The translations under genes were made by a program, and so were the position numbers. A DNA stretch of 64,000 bases, from positions 471,110-535,109 of the forward strand of contig CAWESL010000008.1 in NCBI GenBank assembly GCA_963811705.1. The letters run 5' to 3'. This DNA is from DATJPR01 sp963811705. GTDB taxonomy: Bacteria; Bacteroidota; Ignavibacteria; UBA10030; UBA6906. Every line of letters starts with the position of its first letter. The first letter of the stretch is position 1. The notes below the pieces were generated by a model that saw nothing but the letters and a program-made list of their open reading frames with translations, was not told where the DNA came from and ran no database searches. Shown here in pieces: positions 9,052-19,157 of the stretch.

Positions 9052-9390
9052 ATGAAGAAGATCGAAGCGATCATCCGGCCGCACAAAGCTGAAGAGGTAC
9101 GCGAGGCTTTGCTCGACGCCGGTTTTTCGGGGATGACCCTCATCGAGGTCCGCGGTTTCGGACGGCAGAAAGGTCATTCCGAAATGTATCGAGGTTCCGA
9201 GTACAAGATCAATTTCCAGCCCAAGATCATGGTGCAGATCGTTGTCGCCGACAAGGACGAAGACAAGGCGGTCGAATGCATCCTCAAGGTCGCCAAAACG
9301 GGCGAGGTGGGCGACGGCAAGATCTTCGTTTCCACCATCGACGACGTAATTCGCGTCAGGACCGGAGAATCCGGCGATGCGGCATTGTAG
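9052..9390 (+). CDS. glnK: P-II nitrogen regulatory protein (GlnB/GlnK)
   Basis: 112 residues, the standard P-II length. MKKIEAIIRP at the N-terminus and the T-loop RGFGRQKGHSEMYRGSEY are intact, with the uridylylatable Tyr at position 51. The C-terminal signature GDGKIFVSTIDDVIRVRTGE is also complete. P-II trimers sense 2-oxoglutarate, ATP and ADP and, when unmodified, block the AmtB ammonium channel. Its place two genes upstream of amtB makes GlnK the natural reading. The ribosome site is GAGGAG. The stop is followed 31 bp later by the porin start. Confidence 0.95.
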   Translation: MKKIEAIIRPHKAEEVREALLDAGFSGMTLIEVRGFGRQKGHSEMYRGSEYKINFQPKIMVQIVVADKDEDKAVECILKVAKTGEVGDGKIFVSTIDDVIRVRTGESGDAAL

Positions 9391-9421
9391 GGTCAACTAC
9401 CAACGAATCAGGAGGGTTCTC

Positions 9422-10501
9422 ATGTTATTGAGAAAACGATCAAGCGCTCCGTGGGCGGGCATGATGCTTGCGATGACGATCAACCTGTGTGCATTCGCCC
9501 AGTCCAAAGACACCACCGCCACGCCCGTGGTCATCGGGGGATACATCGACAGCTACTTCAGTTTCAATCTTGACCGTCCGATAACGCATGCAAACCAGCT
9601 TCGTAACTTCGATGTGACGGAGAACCAGGTGACGCTGGCGAACGCCGAGCTTTCTGTGACGAAAGTCGCCGCGCCATGGGGATTCCGATTGGACCTGGAC
9701 TACGGTCCAACGAACGACATCGTCCAGAGTGGTGCGCCGGGATCGGTGGCAAACGTCGGGCAGGCGTACGTGACCTACGTTGCACCGCTGGGCAGCGGGC
9801 TGACCATTGACGCCGGAAAGTTCGTGACCCATATGGGGTTCGAAGTGATCAAGGCGAAGGACGATTACAACTACAGCCGCTCCCTCCTCTTCGCGCTCTC
9901 CATCCCGTATTATCACCTCGGTGTCCGGGCCGCGTATCCCGTGAGCAGCATGCTGACGCTCAGTGGGTACCTGTACAATTCCTACAATGGTCCGACCGTA
10001 AACAGCGGGAAGACTTTTGGACTCGAGGCCAGCTTGGTGCCGAGCAGCACGTTCTCGCTCATCTTCAACTATATCGGGGGCCCCGCACTCCCGGACAGCG
10101 TTTCAAAGAAATTCCGAAACGTCGCCAATCTGATTGCCGTCTACCAGGCAACGGAAAAGTTGTCGTTTGCCCTCGATGCGGTGTATGGCCAGGAGAACCT
10201 CCCTTCAGCAACCGCCCTCTGGAAGGGGATTGCGGGATACGTGCGATATTCGTTGTGCGATCCGAGCACGATCACGCTGCGCGGGGAAATCTACAACGAC
10301 CCCGAGGGATATACGACGGGGACGTCACAGAATATTGATGAAATCACTCTCACCTACGAATACAAACCGATCGCAAACCTGATTCTCCGGGCTGAATACC
10401 GCTATGATTCAGCTGACGGTGTGGTCTATGATGGGAGCGGCGGACCGCTGACGAGACGCAATCAGGCGACGCTCGGTCTCGGTGCAATCGTGATCTTTTA
10501 G
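9422..10501 (+). CDS. BBP2-type outer-membrane porin
   Basis: 359 residues from ATG 9422, preceded by CAGGAGGG. A signal peptide ends at NLCAFA/QSK. The mature protein begins with GGYIDSYFSFNLDRP, typical of the putative beta-barrel porin-2 family (PF07642), and consists of alternating amphipathic strands ending in an aromatic residue (LGAIVIF). It sits between P-II and amtB on the same strand with short gaps, so it may let ammonium or small nitrogenous solutes through the outer membrane for AmtB. The family assignment is from motif recognition; the solute is inferred from context. Confidence 0.82.
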   Translation: MLLRKRSSAPWAGMMLAMTINLCAFAQSKDTTATPVVIGGYIDSYFSFNLDRPITHANQLRNFDVTENQVTLANAELSVTKVAAPWGFRLDLDYGPTNDIVQSGAPGSVANVGQAYVTYVAPLGSGLTIDAGKFVTHMGFEVIKAKDDYNYSRSLLFALSIPYYHLGVRAAYPVSSMLTLSGYLYNSYNGPTVNSGKTFGLEASLVPSSTFSLIFNYIGGPALPDSVSKKFRNVANLIAVYQATEKLSFALDAVYGQENLPSATALWKGIAGYVRYSLCDPSTITLRGEIYNDPEGYTTGTSQNIDEITLTYEYKPIANLILRAEYRYDSADGVVYDGSGGPLTRRNQATLGLGAIVIF

Positions 10502-10558
10502 AAGTACCGGAATGCAATAACCACACTGTCTCTTACCTGAGAGGAAGGAGAATTTCTT

Positions 10559-12127
10559 ATGATGCGGACTTTCAATCGAATGCGGTATGTGATCACCTCG
10601 GTGGCGTTGCTGGTTGTTCTCCTGACAGCGGCACCGGTTGCACATTGCGGAAGTGATCCGGATCCGTCCGGGACGAAAACGGGGAACGTTTCCGACGTGC
10701 CGGCCGCCAAGCCCGGTTCGCCGACTATCCAGGAACTCGGCGACGCGGTCGGGCACAATCGCGTGTCGATCAACTTCGTCTGGACGCTGGTCACCGGATT
10801 CCTGGTCATGTTCATGCAGGCCGGATTCGCACTCGTGGAATCGGGCTTGACCCGCGCCAAAAATTCCGGTCACACCATGGCCATGAATTTCATGATCTAC
10901 CCACTCGGGATGCTGGGGTTCTACCTGTGCGGTTTTGCGTTCATGTTCGGCGGGGTCGGTCCCCTTACCACGCTCGGCGGCTACTCCGGATTGAGCAGCG
11001 AAATTACAGTCAATCTCTTTGGGAAATCGTTCGGTCTCCTGGGATGGCAGGGCTTCCTCCTCCAGGGTGCCGGCTATGACACCGCAGCGTTCACCCTGTT
11101 CCTGTTCCAGATGGTCTTCATGGACACGACCGCCACGATTCCGACAGGAGCGGCGGCCGAACGCTGGAGGTTTTCCGCGTTCATGCTCTACGGGGTCTTC
11201 ATCGGTTCAGTGATGTATCCGATCTTCGGCAACTGGGTCTGGGGCGGTGGCTGGCTCTCACAGCTTGGTGTCAATTTTGGCCTCGGCCACGGTCATGTCG
11301 ACTTTGCCGGTTCGAGCGTTGTGCACATGCAGGGAGGAGTTATCGCGCTGATCTTCGCGTGGCTCCTCGGTCCCCGATTCGGGAAGTACAATAAGGACGG
11401 CAGCATCAATCCGATCCCGGCCCATAATGTTCCGTTCGTCATGATCGGCACGTTCATCCTCGCGTTCGGCTGGTTCGGCTTCAATCCCGGATCATCGCTT
11501 GCCGGCACGGACCTTCGAATCGCCGTCGTCGCTGTCAACACGATGATTGCGAGCGCGACCGGCGCTCTGTTTGCCACACTCTGGGTCTGGATCGTCCGGA
11601 CAAAGAAACCCGACCCCACCATGATGGCGAACGGCATGCTGGCCGGGCTTGTCGCAATCACTGCTCCCTGCGCCTTCGTGAGTGCAGGCGGTGCGGCGAT
11701 TATCGGCATTGTCGCCGGCATTCTTGTGGTCGAATCTGTCTTCTTCTTTGACCGGATCAAGATCGACGATCCGGTGGGTGCTATTTCTGTCCACGGCGTC
11801 AACGGCGCATGGGGTTGTCTGTCGATCGGCCTCTTTGCCGACGGGACGTACGGCGACGGCTGGAACGGCGTCAGCGGGACGGTCACGGGTTTGTTCTACG
11901 GCGGCGGTCTCAGCCAGTTCTGGGCGGAGGCGATCGGGGTCGTCACCTGCTTTGTTACGCTGTCGATCATCTCGATCATCGTGTTCAAGATCATCGACGC
12001 AATTGTCGGGAACCGTGTTTCGCAGGAGGTGGAAATCGAAGGCCTCGACATCCCCGAGATGGGATTGGCCGGGTATAGCGGGATCGTGCTGGACAAGTTT
12101 GGAGAAACCCCGCATCCGAAGTCGTAG
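10559..12127 (+). CDS. amtB: Ammonium transporter AmtB
   Basis: 522 residues with a signal sequence, a short linker (about residues 30-60) and eleven hydrophobic helices. The Amt signature DFAGSSVVHMQGG carries the first pore His, and DDPVGAISVHGVNGAWG carries the second. Amt trimers conduct NH3/NH4+ across the inner membrane and are gated by GlnK, encoded just upstream. GGAAGGAG precedes the ATGATG. The N-terminal extension before helix 1 is longer than in E. coli AmtB but not unusual in this group. Confidence 0.95.
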   Translation: MMRTFNRMRYVITSVALLVVLLTAAPVAHCGSDPDPSGTKTGNVSDVPAAKPGSPTIQELGDAVGHNRVSINFVWTLVTGFLVMFMQAGFALVESGLTRAKNSGHTMAMNFMIYPLGMLGFYLCGFAFMFGGVGPLTTLGGYSGLSSEITVNLFGKSFGLLGWQGFLLQGAGYDTAAFTLFLFQMVFMDTTATIPTGAAAERWRFSAFMLYGVFIGSVMYPIFGNWVWGGGWLSQLGVNFGLGHGHVDFAGSSVVHMQGGVIALIFAWLLGPRFGKYNKDGSINPIPAHNVPFVMIGTFILAFGWFGFNPGSSLAGTDLRIAVVAVNTMIASATGALFATLWVWIVRTKKPDPTMMANGMLAGLVAITAPCAFVSAGGAAIIGIVAGILVVESVFFFDRIKIDDPVGAISVHGVNGAWGCLSIGLFADGTYGDGWNGVSGTVTGLFYGGGLSQFWAEAIGVVTCFVTLSIISIIVFKIIDAIVGNRVSQEVEIEGLDIPEMGLAGYSGIVLDKFGETPHPKS

Positions 12128-12232
12128 GGGATGGTGTTCGCCGAATTCACGGCTGCTGCTGTGTCAGTGTTCGCCGCGGCGCGATGGCACAGCAGCAGTT
12201 TCCCATTGAACCAAACGCAGAAGGAGTAAATG

Positions 12233-12559
12233 ATGAATGCTCTCATCCCAATCGGCGCGATCATCCTCGGTGGAGCCATCGGCTATTCGTTCGGCGCCAT
12301 CCAGATGGCGGCGTTGTTGAGAAACAAGAAACGTCAGGACGAAGGGAAACTGCGGAGCGGCTGGTCAATCATGCCGCACTCCTTCGGCCGTGTCGCCATT
12401 CTCATTCTCATCCTTGCGGTGATCCAGCTCGCCCTGCCGGAATTCTTCCGGGATCGCACGGCACCCTGGCTGATCTCCGCGGGGGTGGTGGTGGGATACG
12501 GGTTGACGCTCGTCCAGCAACTTCGGCGACGCACGGACATAGGTCACGCGGGACGATAA
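12233..12559 (+). CDS. Small integral membrane protein (hypothetical)
   Basis: About 108 residues with three hydrophobic segments: IPIGAIILGGAIGYSFGAI, VAILILILAVIQLALPEF and PWLISAGVVVGYGLTLV. A strong AAGGAG lies 6 nt before ATG 12233 (an adjacent ATG at 12230 is also possible). It is 100 bp downstream of amtB on the same strand and may be part of that transcript. No family recognised. Confidence 0.65.
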   Translation: MNALIPIGAIILGGAIGYSFGAIQMAALLRNKKRQDEGKLRSGWSIMPHSFGRVAILILILAVIQLALPEFFRDRTAPWLISAGVVVGYGLTLVQQLRRRTDIGHAGR

Positions 12560-12669
12560 CGGCCCGAATTGAGGACAATTCGGCTGCGGCCCGACCGTTG
12601 TCTGTGCGGAAGATCATTGCCTTTCCTGTCGGTCAATGGTACCTTTGATCGATTGAGAATTCGGACGCA

Positions 12670-13830
12670 ATGGAAATCTCTGGGGACAGTCTGGCGACGC
12701 CGATCCGCGTCGGGATTAAAAGCTTCGACAAATTTCTGGAACGCTATCACACCGATCATCCGTCGCTGGTGACGCTGCAGACGTCGCGCGATCCGGCGGC
12801 GGTGCTGAGTGCCCTGAGTGAACGAATCGGCATCGGCGCACGCAATGCGACCGATTTCCTCGAGTGCATTCACCTGAACCCGGGGTTCGGCGGTGCCGAT
12901 GTGTTTCATCTTGCCAACACCGTTACGATCTCCCGCAAACCCTGGGTGTCGTTGTTTGAGCATTATCTGCCCCGATGGAATCCCGCCTCAGAATTCGGCA
13001 TGTCATTGCTGGCGCGTCCGCAATGCCGTCGACTCATCGCGATGAGCAACTATGCGTCAAGAACTCAGGCGTCCAGGGCGCGACAATTTCCGGTGTTCGA
13101 AGAGACAATCCGAAAGAAGATTGTTGTCCTCCACCCGGGCCAGCCGACGCTCGCGAGTCCCTCCCGGGTCCGTTCGAGGGATGCTGAAGAACTGAAGTTC
13201 GCATTTGTCGGGGCCGATTTCTTCCGAAAGGGCGGGCGCGAGATCTTGCTTGCCTTCAACGCCTTGATCCAGGAAGGCGAGAGAGTCCACTTGACGATCG
13301 TTTCGTCGTTGATCACGGGAGACTACGCCTCCCGCTCGACATCGTTGGACGCCAAATGGGCATTAGAGATGATCCAGGGGATGGGGAGCAGGGTGACCTA
13401 CATCCCGTCGATGTCACATCACGAAGTCCTCGACCTTTTTCTCCGTTCGGATGTCTCTCTTCTTCCGACCTATCACGACACCTATGGCTTTGCCGTTCTC
13501 GAGTCGCAGGCCGCGGCGTGCCCGGTGATATCCACTGATTGTTGTGCCCTTCCCGAAATCAACGATCCTGATGCGGGTTGGTTGATTCGGGTTCCCACCG
13601 ATCCTCTTGGTGATCCGTATATCGAGACGGCGGAGCAGCGAGCCGTCTTCTCGCGCACAGTCAGCGAAGGATTGCGGGCGACCGTGAAAGAGATCTGCAG
13701 AAACCCCGAAGTCATTCAGGCGAAGGGGGGCACGGCCCTCGGCCGGATCGCCCGGATGCATGATCCCTCAAGAATTCGCGACGCGGTCGAGGCGATCTGC
13801 ATTGATGCCGTTCGCGGCGAGAAACTCTAA
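12670..13830 (+). CDS. Glycosyltransferase family 4-like protein
   Basis: 386 residues. The C-terminal half is a GT-B Rossmann domain of the glycosyltransferase 1/GT4 type: FAFVGADFFRKGGREILLAF, then EVLDLFLRSDVSLLPTYHDTYG, and the nucleotide-sugar signature AVLESQAAACPVISTD, with the E of the ExxxxG-like stretch present. The N-terminal half is less conserved. It should transfer a sugar from a nucleotide donor to a cell-surface glycan or lipid; the acceptor is unknown. The ribosome site is weak. It is followed by a repeat array. Confidence 0.82.
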   Translation: MEISGDSLATPIRVGIKSFDKFLERYHTDHPSLVTLQTSRDPAAVLSALSERIGIGARNATDFLECIHLNPGFGGADVFHLANTVTISRKPWVSLFEHYLPRWNPASEFGMSLLARPQCRRLIAMSNYASRTQASRARQFPVFEETIRKKIVVLHPGQPTLASPSRVRSRDAEELKFAFVGADFFRKGGREILLAFNALIQEGERVHLTIVSSLITGDYASRSTSLDAKWALEMIQGMGSRVTYIPSMSHHEVLDLFLRSDVSLLPTYHDTYGFAVLESQAAACPVISTDCCALPEINDPDAGWLIRVPTDPLGDPYIETAEQRAVFSRTVSEGLRATVKEICRNPEVIQAKGGTALGRIARMHDPSRIRDAVEAICIDAVRGEKL

Positions 13831-13855
13831 AATCTAAAATTTCCGTCCCCGGTTC

Positions 13856-13928
13856 GACCCGGGTCTGTCCCGGGTCTGACCCCGACCTGTCCCCGACCTG
13901 TCCCGGGTCTGTCCCGGGTCTGACCCCC
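13856..13928. repeat. Short tandem array of CCCGGGTCTG words
   Basis: About six imperfect units of 11-12 bp alternating CCCGGGTCTGTC, CCCGACCTGTC and CCGGGTCTGACC. It fills the gap between the glycosyltransferase stop and the next gene. A single related word recurs at about 46866-46880 beside another array. CCCGGG makes units self-complementary. Confidence 0.8.
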
Positions 13929-14022
13929 ATGGAACCCTCTAATTCCTTTCCCTGTTTGCTCTCTGGTGCCTCTTCGTCACTACGGAGGGTCCCAAACACT
14001 GGGCCAATACAGGGAGGGTCGT

Positions 14023-14826
14023 ATGAGTCGATTCACGCTTCTATTTCTGATTTTTGGTGCGCTTCTGATCTCTTCGTGTGCAAAAAAACCGGTCGGAATC
14101 GTGGAAAAGGAGTTTACATATAACGGCGGTGGCATCTCGATGAAGGGATACCTCGCCTATGACGGCGATGTTCAGGGGGCGCGTCCGGGTGTCTTGGTCG
14201 TCCCAGAGTGGTGGGGACAAACCGACTATCCCCGCTTGCGCGCAAGAATGCTGGCCAAACTGGGGTATACGGCGCTCGCGGTGGACATGTACGGCGATGG
14301 AAAGACCGCTGACAGCCCCGCCGTCGCTGGCCGGCTCGCCTCCGAGGTCATGCAAAATATCGCCAATGCAAAAGACCGCTTCGTCGCCGCTTATGATCTC
14401 TTAAAAATGCAGCCGGAATGCGATTCAAGCCACATTGCCGCTATCGGCTATTGCTTCGGTGGCGGGGTCGTTCTGAATATGGCAATGCTGGGGGTCCCGC
14501 TCGACGGCATCGTCAGCTTCCACGGCAGTCTTCCCTCGCAGCCGCCACCCGGCGCCGAACCCCTCAAAGCGAAGGTTCTTGTTTGCAACGGAGCAGACGA
14601 TCCGTTCAACCCTCCACCTGCAGTCAGCCGGTTCAAAATGCTGATGGACAGCCTGAAGGCCGACTACAAATTCATCGATTATCCCGGAGCGAAGCATGCG
14701 TTTACCAACCGGGAAGCGGATTCTCTCGGCAGGCTCTTTAATCTCCCGATCGCGTACAATGCCGCAGCCGATAAGGAATCATGGGCGGCCATGCAGGATT
14801 TCTTTAAGGGATTGTTCGGAAAGTAG
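14023..14826 (+). CDS. Dienelactone hydrolase family lipoprotein
   Basis: 267 residues from ATG 14023 (GGGAGGG upstream), beginning with a lipoprotein signal and lipobox LLISSC. The alpha/beta-hydrolase core has the DLH nucleophile motif GYCFGG with Cys in place of Ser, PEWWGQTDYPRLRARMLAKLG near the N-terminus, the acid D in NGADDPFNPP, and the catalytic His in YPGAKHAFTN. DLH-family enzymes hydrolyse lactones or esters; a membrane-anchored periplasmic one may act on plant-derived or xenobiotic esters (inference). Confidence 0.88.
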   Translation: MSRFTLLFLIFGALLISSCAKKPVGIVEKEFTYNGGGISMKGYLAYDGDVQGARPGVLVVPEWWGQTDYPRLRARMLAKLGYTALAVDMYGDGKTADSPAVAGRLASEVMQNIANAKDRFVAAYDLLKMQPECDSSHIAAIGYCFGGGVVLNMAMLGVPLDGIVSFHGSLPSQPPPGAEPLKAKVLVCNGADDPFNPPPAVSRFKMLMDSLKADYKFIDYPGAKHAFTNREADSLGRLFNLPIAYNAAADKESWAAMQDFFKGLFGK

Positions 14827-14881
14827 GGGCAGCGAACAGGGTGGATCATGGGGGAGTCTTTCGTTCTTCACAGGAGGCGAT

Positions 14882-15352
14882 ATGAAGACGATCGGAAATC
14901 GTGGCTGGATCTGGACATGCATCTGGTGCGCAGCGTGCTTCCTTGGGAATGGCAACCTGACCGCCGGCCCGCAGGAGCACCCGAAGACCACGACGCCAGA
15001 CGCGGTGAAGGTCAAGCACCACAGCGTGCCGAAAGGATCGCATTCGAAGTCGAAGACGTTCACCGACAGTTGGGAATCTACTCAGGGAAATAATCCGCAC
15101 AAAGGGAAAGGAGTTCCCGACCACTGGGGAGGAACGGGGGGAACAAAGTCTCATGGCGGGAAGGGAATCCCCGATGACTGGAATCAAAACCAGGGAGGCA
15201 CGGGGACAACCTCAACGGGCGGCGGAAAATCCGGAAAGGGGCACACGGACAATTGGATCGCGACGGATTCTAAATCGACGACATCGCACAAGGTGACGTC
15301 TCACGCGAATCCCAAACCTCCGGTCCACGTTCAACCGAAAAGTCTGAAGTAG
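14882..15352 (+). CDS. Small secreted basic protein, MKxIGNR family, with GKG(V/I)PDxW repeats
   Basis: 156 residues from ATG 14882 behind an AGGAGG site. The N-terminus MKTIGNRGWIWTCIWCAACF matches the signature of the genes at 6688 and 7086 (MK, I/L, G, K/N, R, then W and VW or IW). The mature chain is Gly/Lys/His/Thr-rich and contains GKGVPDHWGG, GKGIPDDWNQ and GKGHTDNWIA, three imperfect repeats about 25 residues apart with a conserved W. This clear repeat structure suggests a structural or ligand-binding role. No known family was recognised. Confidence 0.72.
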   Translation: MKTIGNRGWIWTCIWCAACFLGNGNLTAGPQEHPKTTTPDAVKVKHHSVPKGSHSKSKTFTDSWESTQGNNPHKGKGVPDHWGGTGGTKSHGGKGIPDDWNQNQGGTGTTSTGGGKSGKGHTDNWIATDSKSTTSHKVTSHANPKPPVHVQPKSLK

Positions 15353-15560
15353 AAGGGGTTCTGGATATGGGCGTGCATTATTGAGCGCCGGACGCAGGAA
15401 CAACAAACCGTGCACGATGCCGCCGTCTCGCATGCAGATGGTCACGAGGTCCCATCGTCTCCTGGACCTCGCGACGTAACTTGAAGGCGCCTGGTGCCTC
15501 GAACGTGTTGCTCATGCACATGAAAGACATGAAGCGATACCGAGAGGTATGATGTGTCGT
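15353..15560. other. Intergenic, no feature recognised
   Basis: About 200 bp between the convergent small secreted gene and the broken beta-mannosidase gene. I see no gene, only a short inverted repeat around AGGCGCCTGGTGCCT. Confidence 0.4.
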
Positions 15561-18277
15561 TCACCGGCGGGTTACTGCAATGCCTGTTCCCGGACCATTC
15601 CATCCCGCCACCTCAAAATGCAGTGTCCGCGGAATCCCGCTTGTTCCACGTGCCATCAGACCCACCTTGATCTGTGTCGACTCTCCGGGAAGAAGTGAGA
15701 AGTAGTTATCGCTGTAGGTCGAGCTCAGAGAATCGGACTCCTCAAGAAGTCGCAGCCTGACAAAGTAGTCGATGTGCGTTCCCGGGTTCTGCACGGTAAT
15801 GATGACCGGCGTTTGTCCTGACTCTCCCGCTTCCCACGACCTTCAGGTCCGCCGCGGGCATCGCATTCATGTCATCGAAGAGATCGGCAAACGCCTCGAG
15901 GTCTCCGCTCTTGCTGACGCCGATCGGATACATGAGACTCGACACGAGAGCTCCCTGCGGGTCCCGCAATTCGACGGACAGAAAGAACGATCGGCCCGCC
16001 ATTGCCGCCGGAAGGGTGTAGCTGATCCTTCCCACTTTCACCGATCGGTTCTCGGGCGCCGAAGCAGAACCCTTTTGCGACACAAGTTCGCTGCCATCAA
16101 TCCCCAGAAGCCTCGCATGATACGTGAGGTTCTTGACCGACGTCATACGTGTCGTTCAGGAGATAGATATCAGCGGAAAACTCTTCGCCCGCCTTCCAGA
16201 TGTACCGTTCGAAGTCCGCTCCGACATGGATCGGCCGGGAGGCACGCTTCATATAATAGTACGAGGGCTTCGGCGTTCCGTACCAATCCACCATCGACCA
16301 CGAGACGCACGGCCAGATGTCATCGTACTGCCAGATGAGGAGGCCGCTGTTCTCGAATTTGTTTTCCCGGCAATACTCCATGTTGAATGAGTTCGCCAGC
16401 GCCTGATACAGCTGACTCTTGCGGATGAAATCGTCTGTCGACGTTGGGGACCCAAACTCGCCCGCATAGCGCTCGAGCTTCATGAGGTGCTGAAACCGGG
16501 TATTGTTCTCCCCGTGGTACTCGATGTATGTCGTGTCGGGAGGCCAGAGATCTTCGGCGGGGGTGAACTTCCGGTAATCCTCCGGGACGGGAAACGTATT
16601 GACGCCGGCCTCACTACGGAACGGACGAACGACCCGATAATCGGTATACGGCTTTAACCCGTGCCACACTGCCCAGTGATGGTCATCCCCCTGGTACGGC
16701 GATGCGCGGTGGAACTCCCTCTGCGGATCGAGCTTCTTCACCAAGGAATCGAGGGCGTCGATCACCGACTTGCTCCCGACATCGTCGGGATCGAACTCGT
16801 TTCCGCCGCACCAGAAGGTAAGGCTTGGATGGTTCCTGAGACGCAATACCGCCGATGTCGCACCGTCGAGGAAATTGTCGCGGTCGATGGTCGCGAAATT
16901 CCTGTTGCTCAGGAATTCCTGCCAAGCGAGGATGCCGTACTGGTCGCAGAGTTCATAAAAATCGTCCGTCTCATACAATCCACCACCCCAGACGCGAAGA
17001 AGGTTGAAGCCCGCGTCGCGCGCAAGGGTGAGGAGACGATCGTACCGGCTTCGGTCCAGGCGCAGGAGCTGGTCGACGGGAATCCAGTTGCCGCCCTTCG
17101 CAAACATCTTCCTGCCATTGACCTCAAATGTCCAGGGATACGAGCCGACCACTTTGCCGAGGACATACTGACTGCCGACCTGATCTTTCATCGTCTTGAG
17201 GAACTGCTCCACGTTCTCATTCTCCACCAGTTTCAACTCGCGGACGCCGAACTGCGTCGAACTTCGGTCCGAGACATCGCCGCCATTCGACACTGCGGCA
17301 TTCAGGACGTAGAGGTTCTGCTCGCCCATCCCGTTCGGCCACCAGAGTTTCGGATTCGCAATCATCACCGAGAAGTCCACGGTCCTCGATTCACCGGGAT
17401 TCAGCGCGACGCTCTGATGAAACTCGGCAGCGGTTTTCCCGGATTCCTTTTCCTGAATTACGCCGGAGAGTTCGCATGTTGCCGGCAACGAGGAAAGATT
17501 GTGGAGGTCAAGGGCGATGGAGCACTCCGCCTTTTTCACAGACGGGATGAGCGTGCGGATATAAGGATGGTCAACACGTAGCGGGCCGGTAACGCGCAGC
17601 TTGACCGGCTGCCACATGCCGATCGGGACGCCATGCGGTCCCCAGTCCCAGCCGTACATGCATTGTGCGATCGAATAGAGTTGGTTGCGCGGGGTGTCCC
17701 AGGTCAACCCCCGGGCCATGGTATTCAGGCGCGCATCGGGTGTTGCTTCGAGTCGGACCACCAGCGAATTCTCTCCCGCAAATTTCAGCATGCCGTTCAC
17801 ATGAAATGAGCGCGGGTTCAACATCCCTTTGAGCTCCCCGACCCGTTGACCGTTCAGCCACACTTCGCCCTGGAACGAAGTCCCTTCGAAGACGAGGTCG
17901 ACCCATTTTCCCTTGAGTTGATCGCCAATCTGAAAATTCTTGAAGAACCACCATTCCTTCTCCTCGACCCACAAAGATTTTTCATTGTCATAGCCGTAAT
18001 AGGGATCCGGGATTTCGCCGGCTTGGAGCAGGGCCGTGCGCACAGTACCGGGAACGATGTACGGCAGACAGTCCGGGGGGACGTTCCCCGGCATCTCGAG
18101 CCGCTTCGCCAGGCCAATGCCCTTCGAAAAGTCCTTCATGAGCCAGGGGCCGCTTAGGTCGATGACACCGGACGATTGAGCGGTCTGCCGTGCGCAGAGT
18201 ACCGGATCGATGTGCGTGAGGAACAGGGCAATCGCGAACAGGAGGAACAATCCTGATTTGCGGGACGATGCTTTCAT
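15561..18277 (-). pseudogene. GH2 beta-mannosidase, two frameshifts near the 3' end
   Basis: The first 726 codons (18277 down to about 16140) encode a secreted GH2 enzyme: signal peptide to DPVLCA, sugar-binding domain, Ig-like domain, and TIM barrel with acid/base motif WCGGNEFD and nucleophile motif RYAGEFGSPT. Such enzymes remove terminal beta-mannose from mannans or N-glycans. At about 16143 the frame slips after LLNDTYD; the neighbouring frame continues the homologous C-terminal domain (SVKNLTYHARLLGIDG). Near 15830 it slips again into TPVIITVQNPGTHIDY, ending at 15561. The full catalytic region is present, so the gene may be functional if the slips are sequence errors, or recently inactivated if they are real. 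Confidence 0.82.
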
Positions 18278-18357
18278 GGGGATATCGCCTTGTCAGTGAG
18301 ACTGATGGTGATTCGTTGTCGGCTGGTCAAGGGAGGTCAGCAAGAGAACGCTGAAAG

Positions 18358-19157
18358 CTATCGGGAAAAAAGGACGGAATCAAATGGGGCAGCTTCAGAT
18401 CGTGCCGTCGCGAAATTGTCGCGCAGCGTAGATTGGTTCTTCTGATCCGTCGAGAGTTGTCGATTCCGGGGCACGGTTTTAGCGAGAACGAAAGTGACAA
18501 TGCCGACCACTGTCACGACAAGAATCCCGAATTGGCCGGTCCAGAGAGCAGGGTTGGATCCTTCTGTGTCGCGGGTGAAAGGACCTTCGATCACGGCACT
18601 CCAGGCGGAGTGGCCCAGCACCGCGCACCAGACGCTTCCTGTGTGTAGACGGAGTGTTCCCCAGAACACTGAAATCCCGACTGCCAGTCCCTGGAAGAGA
18701 AGGGCGGACAACGTGGGTAGGTCCTGCCGCGTATTGGCCTGAGAGGATGCGGGGCACATGCCAGAGTCACCAGATAACGCCGCTGGATGCCAGCGGGTGG
18801 AGAAGACCCGCGGTCGATGAGGCGTGTCCGCATGAAACCCCGTCAGCCGATCTCTTCACCGGCTGCAGTAGTGACTCCAACCACCGGAACCGAGCGTTAA
18901 TGAAGCCCCGAGGGCCGCGAGAAAACGTCGATGAGATGAGCCAATCGTGAAAAAGTTGGTTGCTTAGGCAACCATCTTAATGTTCGAAAACGGGCTCAAA
19001 TAGGGCCGTCTTCATTGGAGAAAAAACATGGCAGCCTAAGCAACCGTTTTAATCTAACCTCTTCACCGGCTGCAGTAGTGACTCCAACCACGGAACCGAG
19101 CGTTAATGAAGCCGCGAGGGCCGCGAGAAAACGTCGATAAGATGAGCCAATCGTGAA
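18358..19157 (-). pseudogene. CPBP (CAAX-like) intramembrane protease remnant
   Basis: Pieces of one gene lie in different frames. In the second repeat unit (19157 to 19059) an intact frame reads FLAALAASLTLGSVVGVTTA then AGEE. Across 18860-18820 the sequence reads GEEIG*RGFMRTRLIDRG, where TGA replaces the Trp of the EExGWRG motif. Then comes GVIW*LWHVPRILSGQY, with a second stop in the motif that supplies a catalytic His. The end is LFQGLAVGISVFWGTLRLH in a third frame. The 5' part is missing, replaced by palindromic repeats. CPBP proteases are membrane metalloproteases, sometimes linked to bacteriocin immunity. This copy is dead. Confidence 0.72.
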
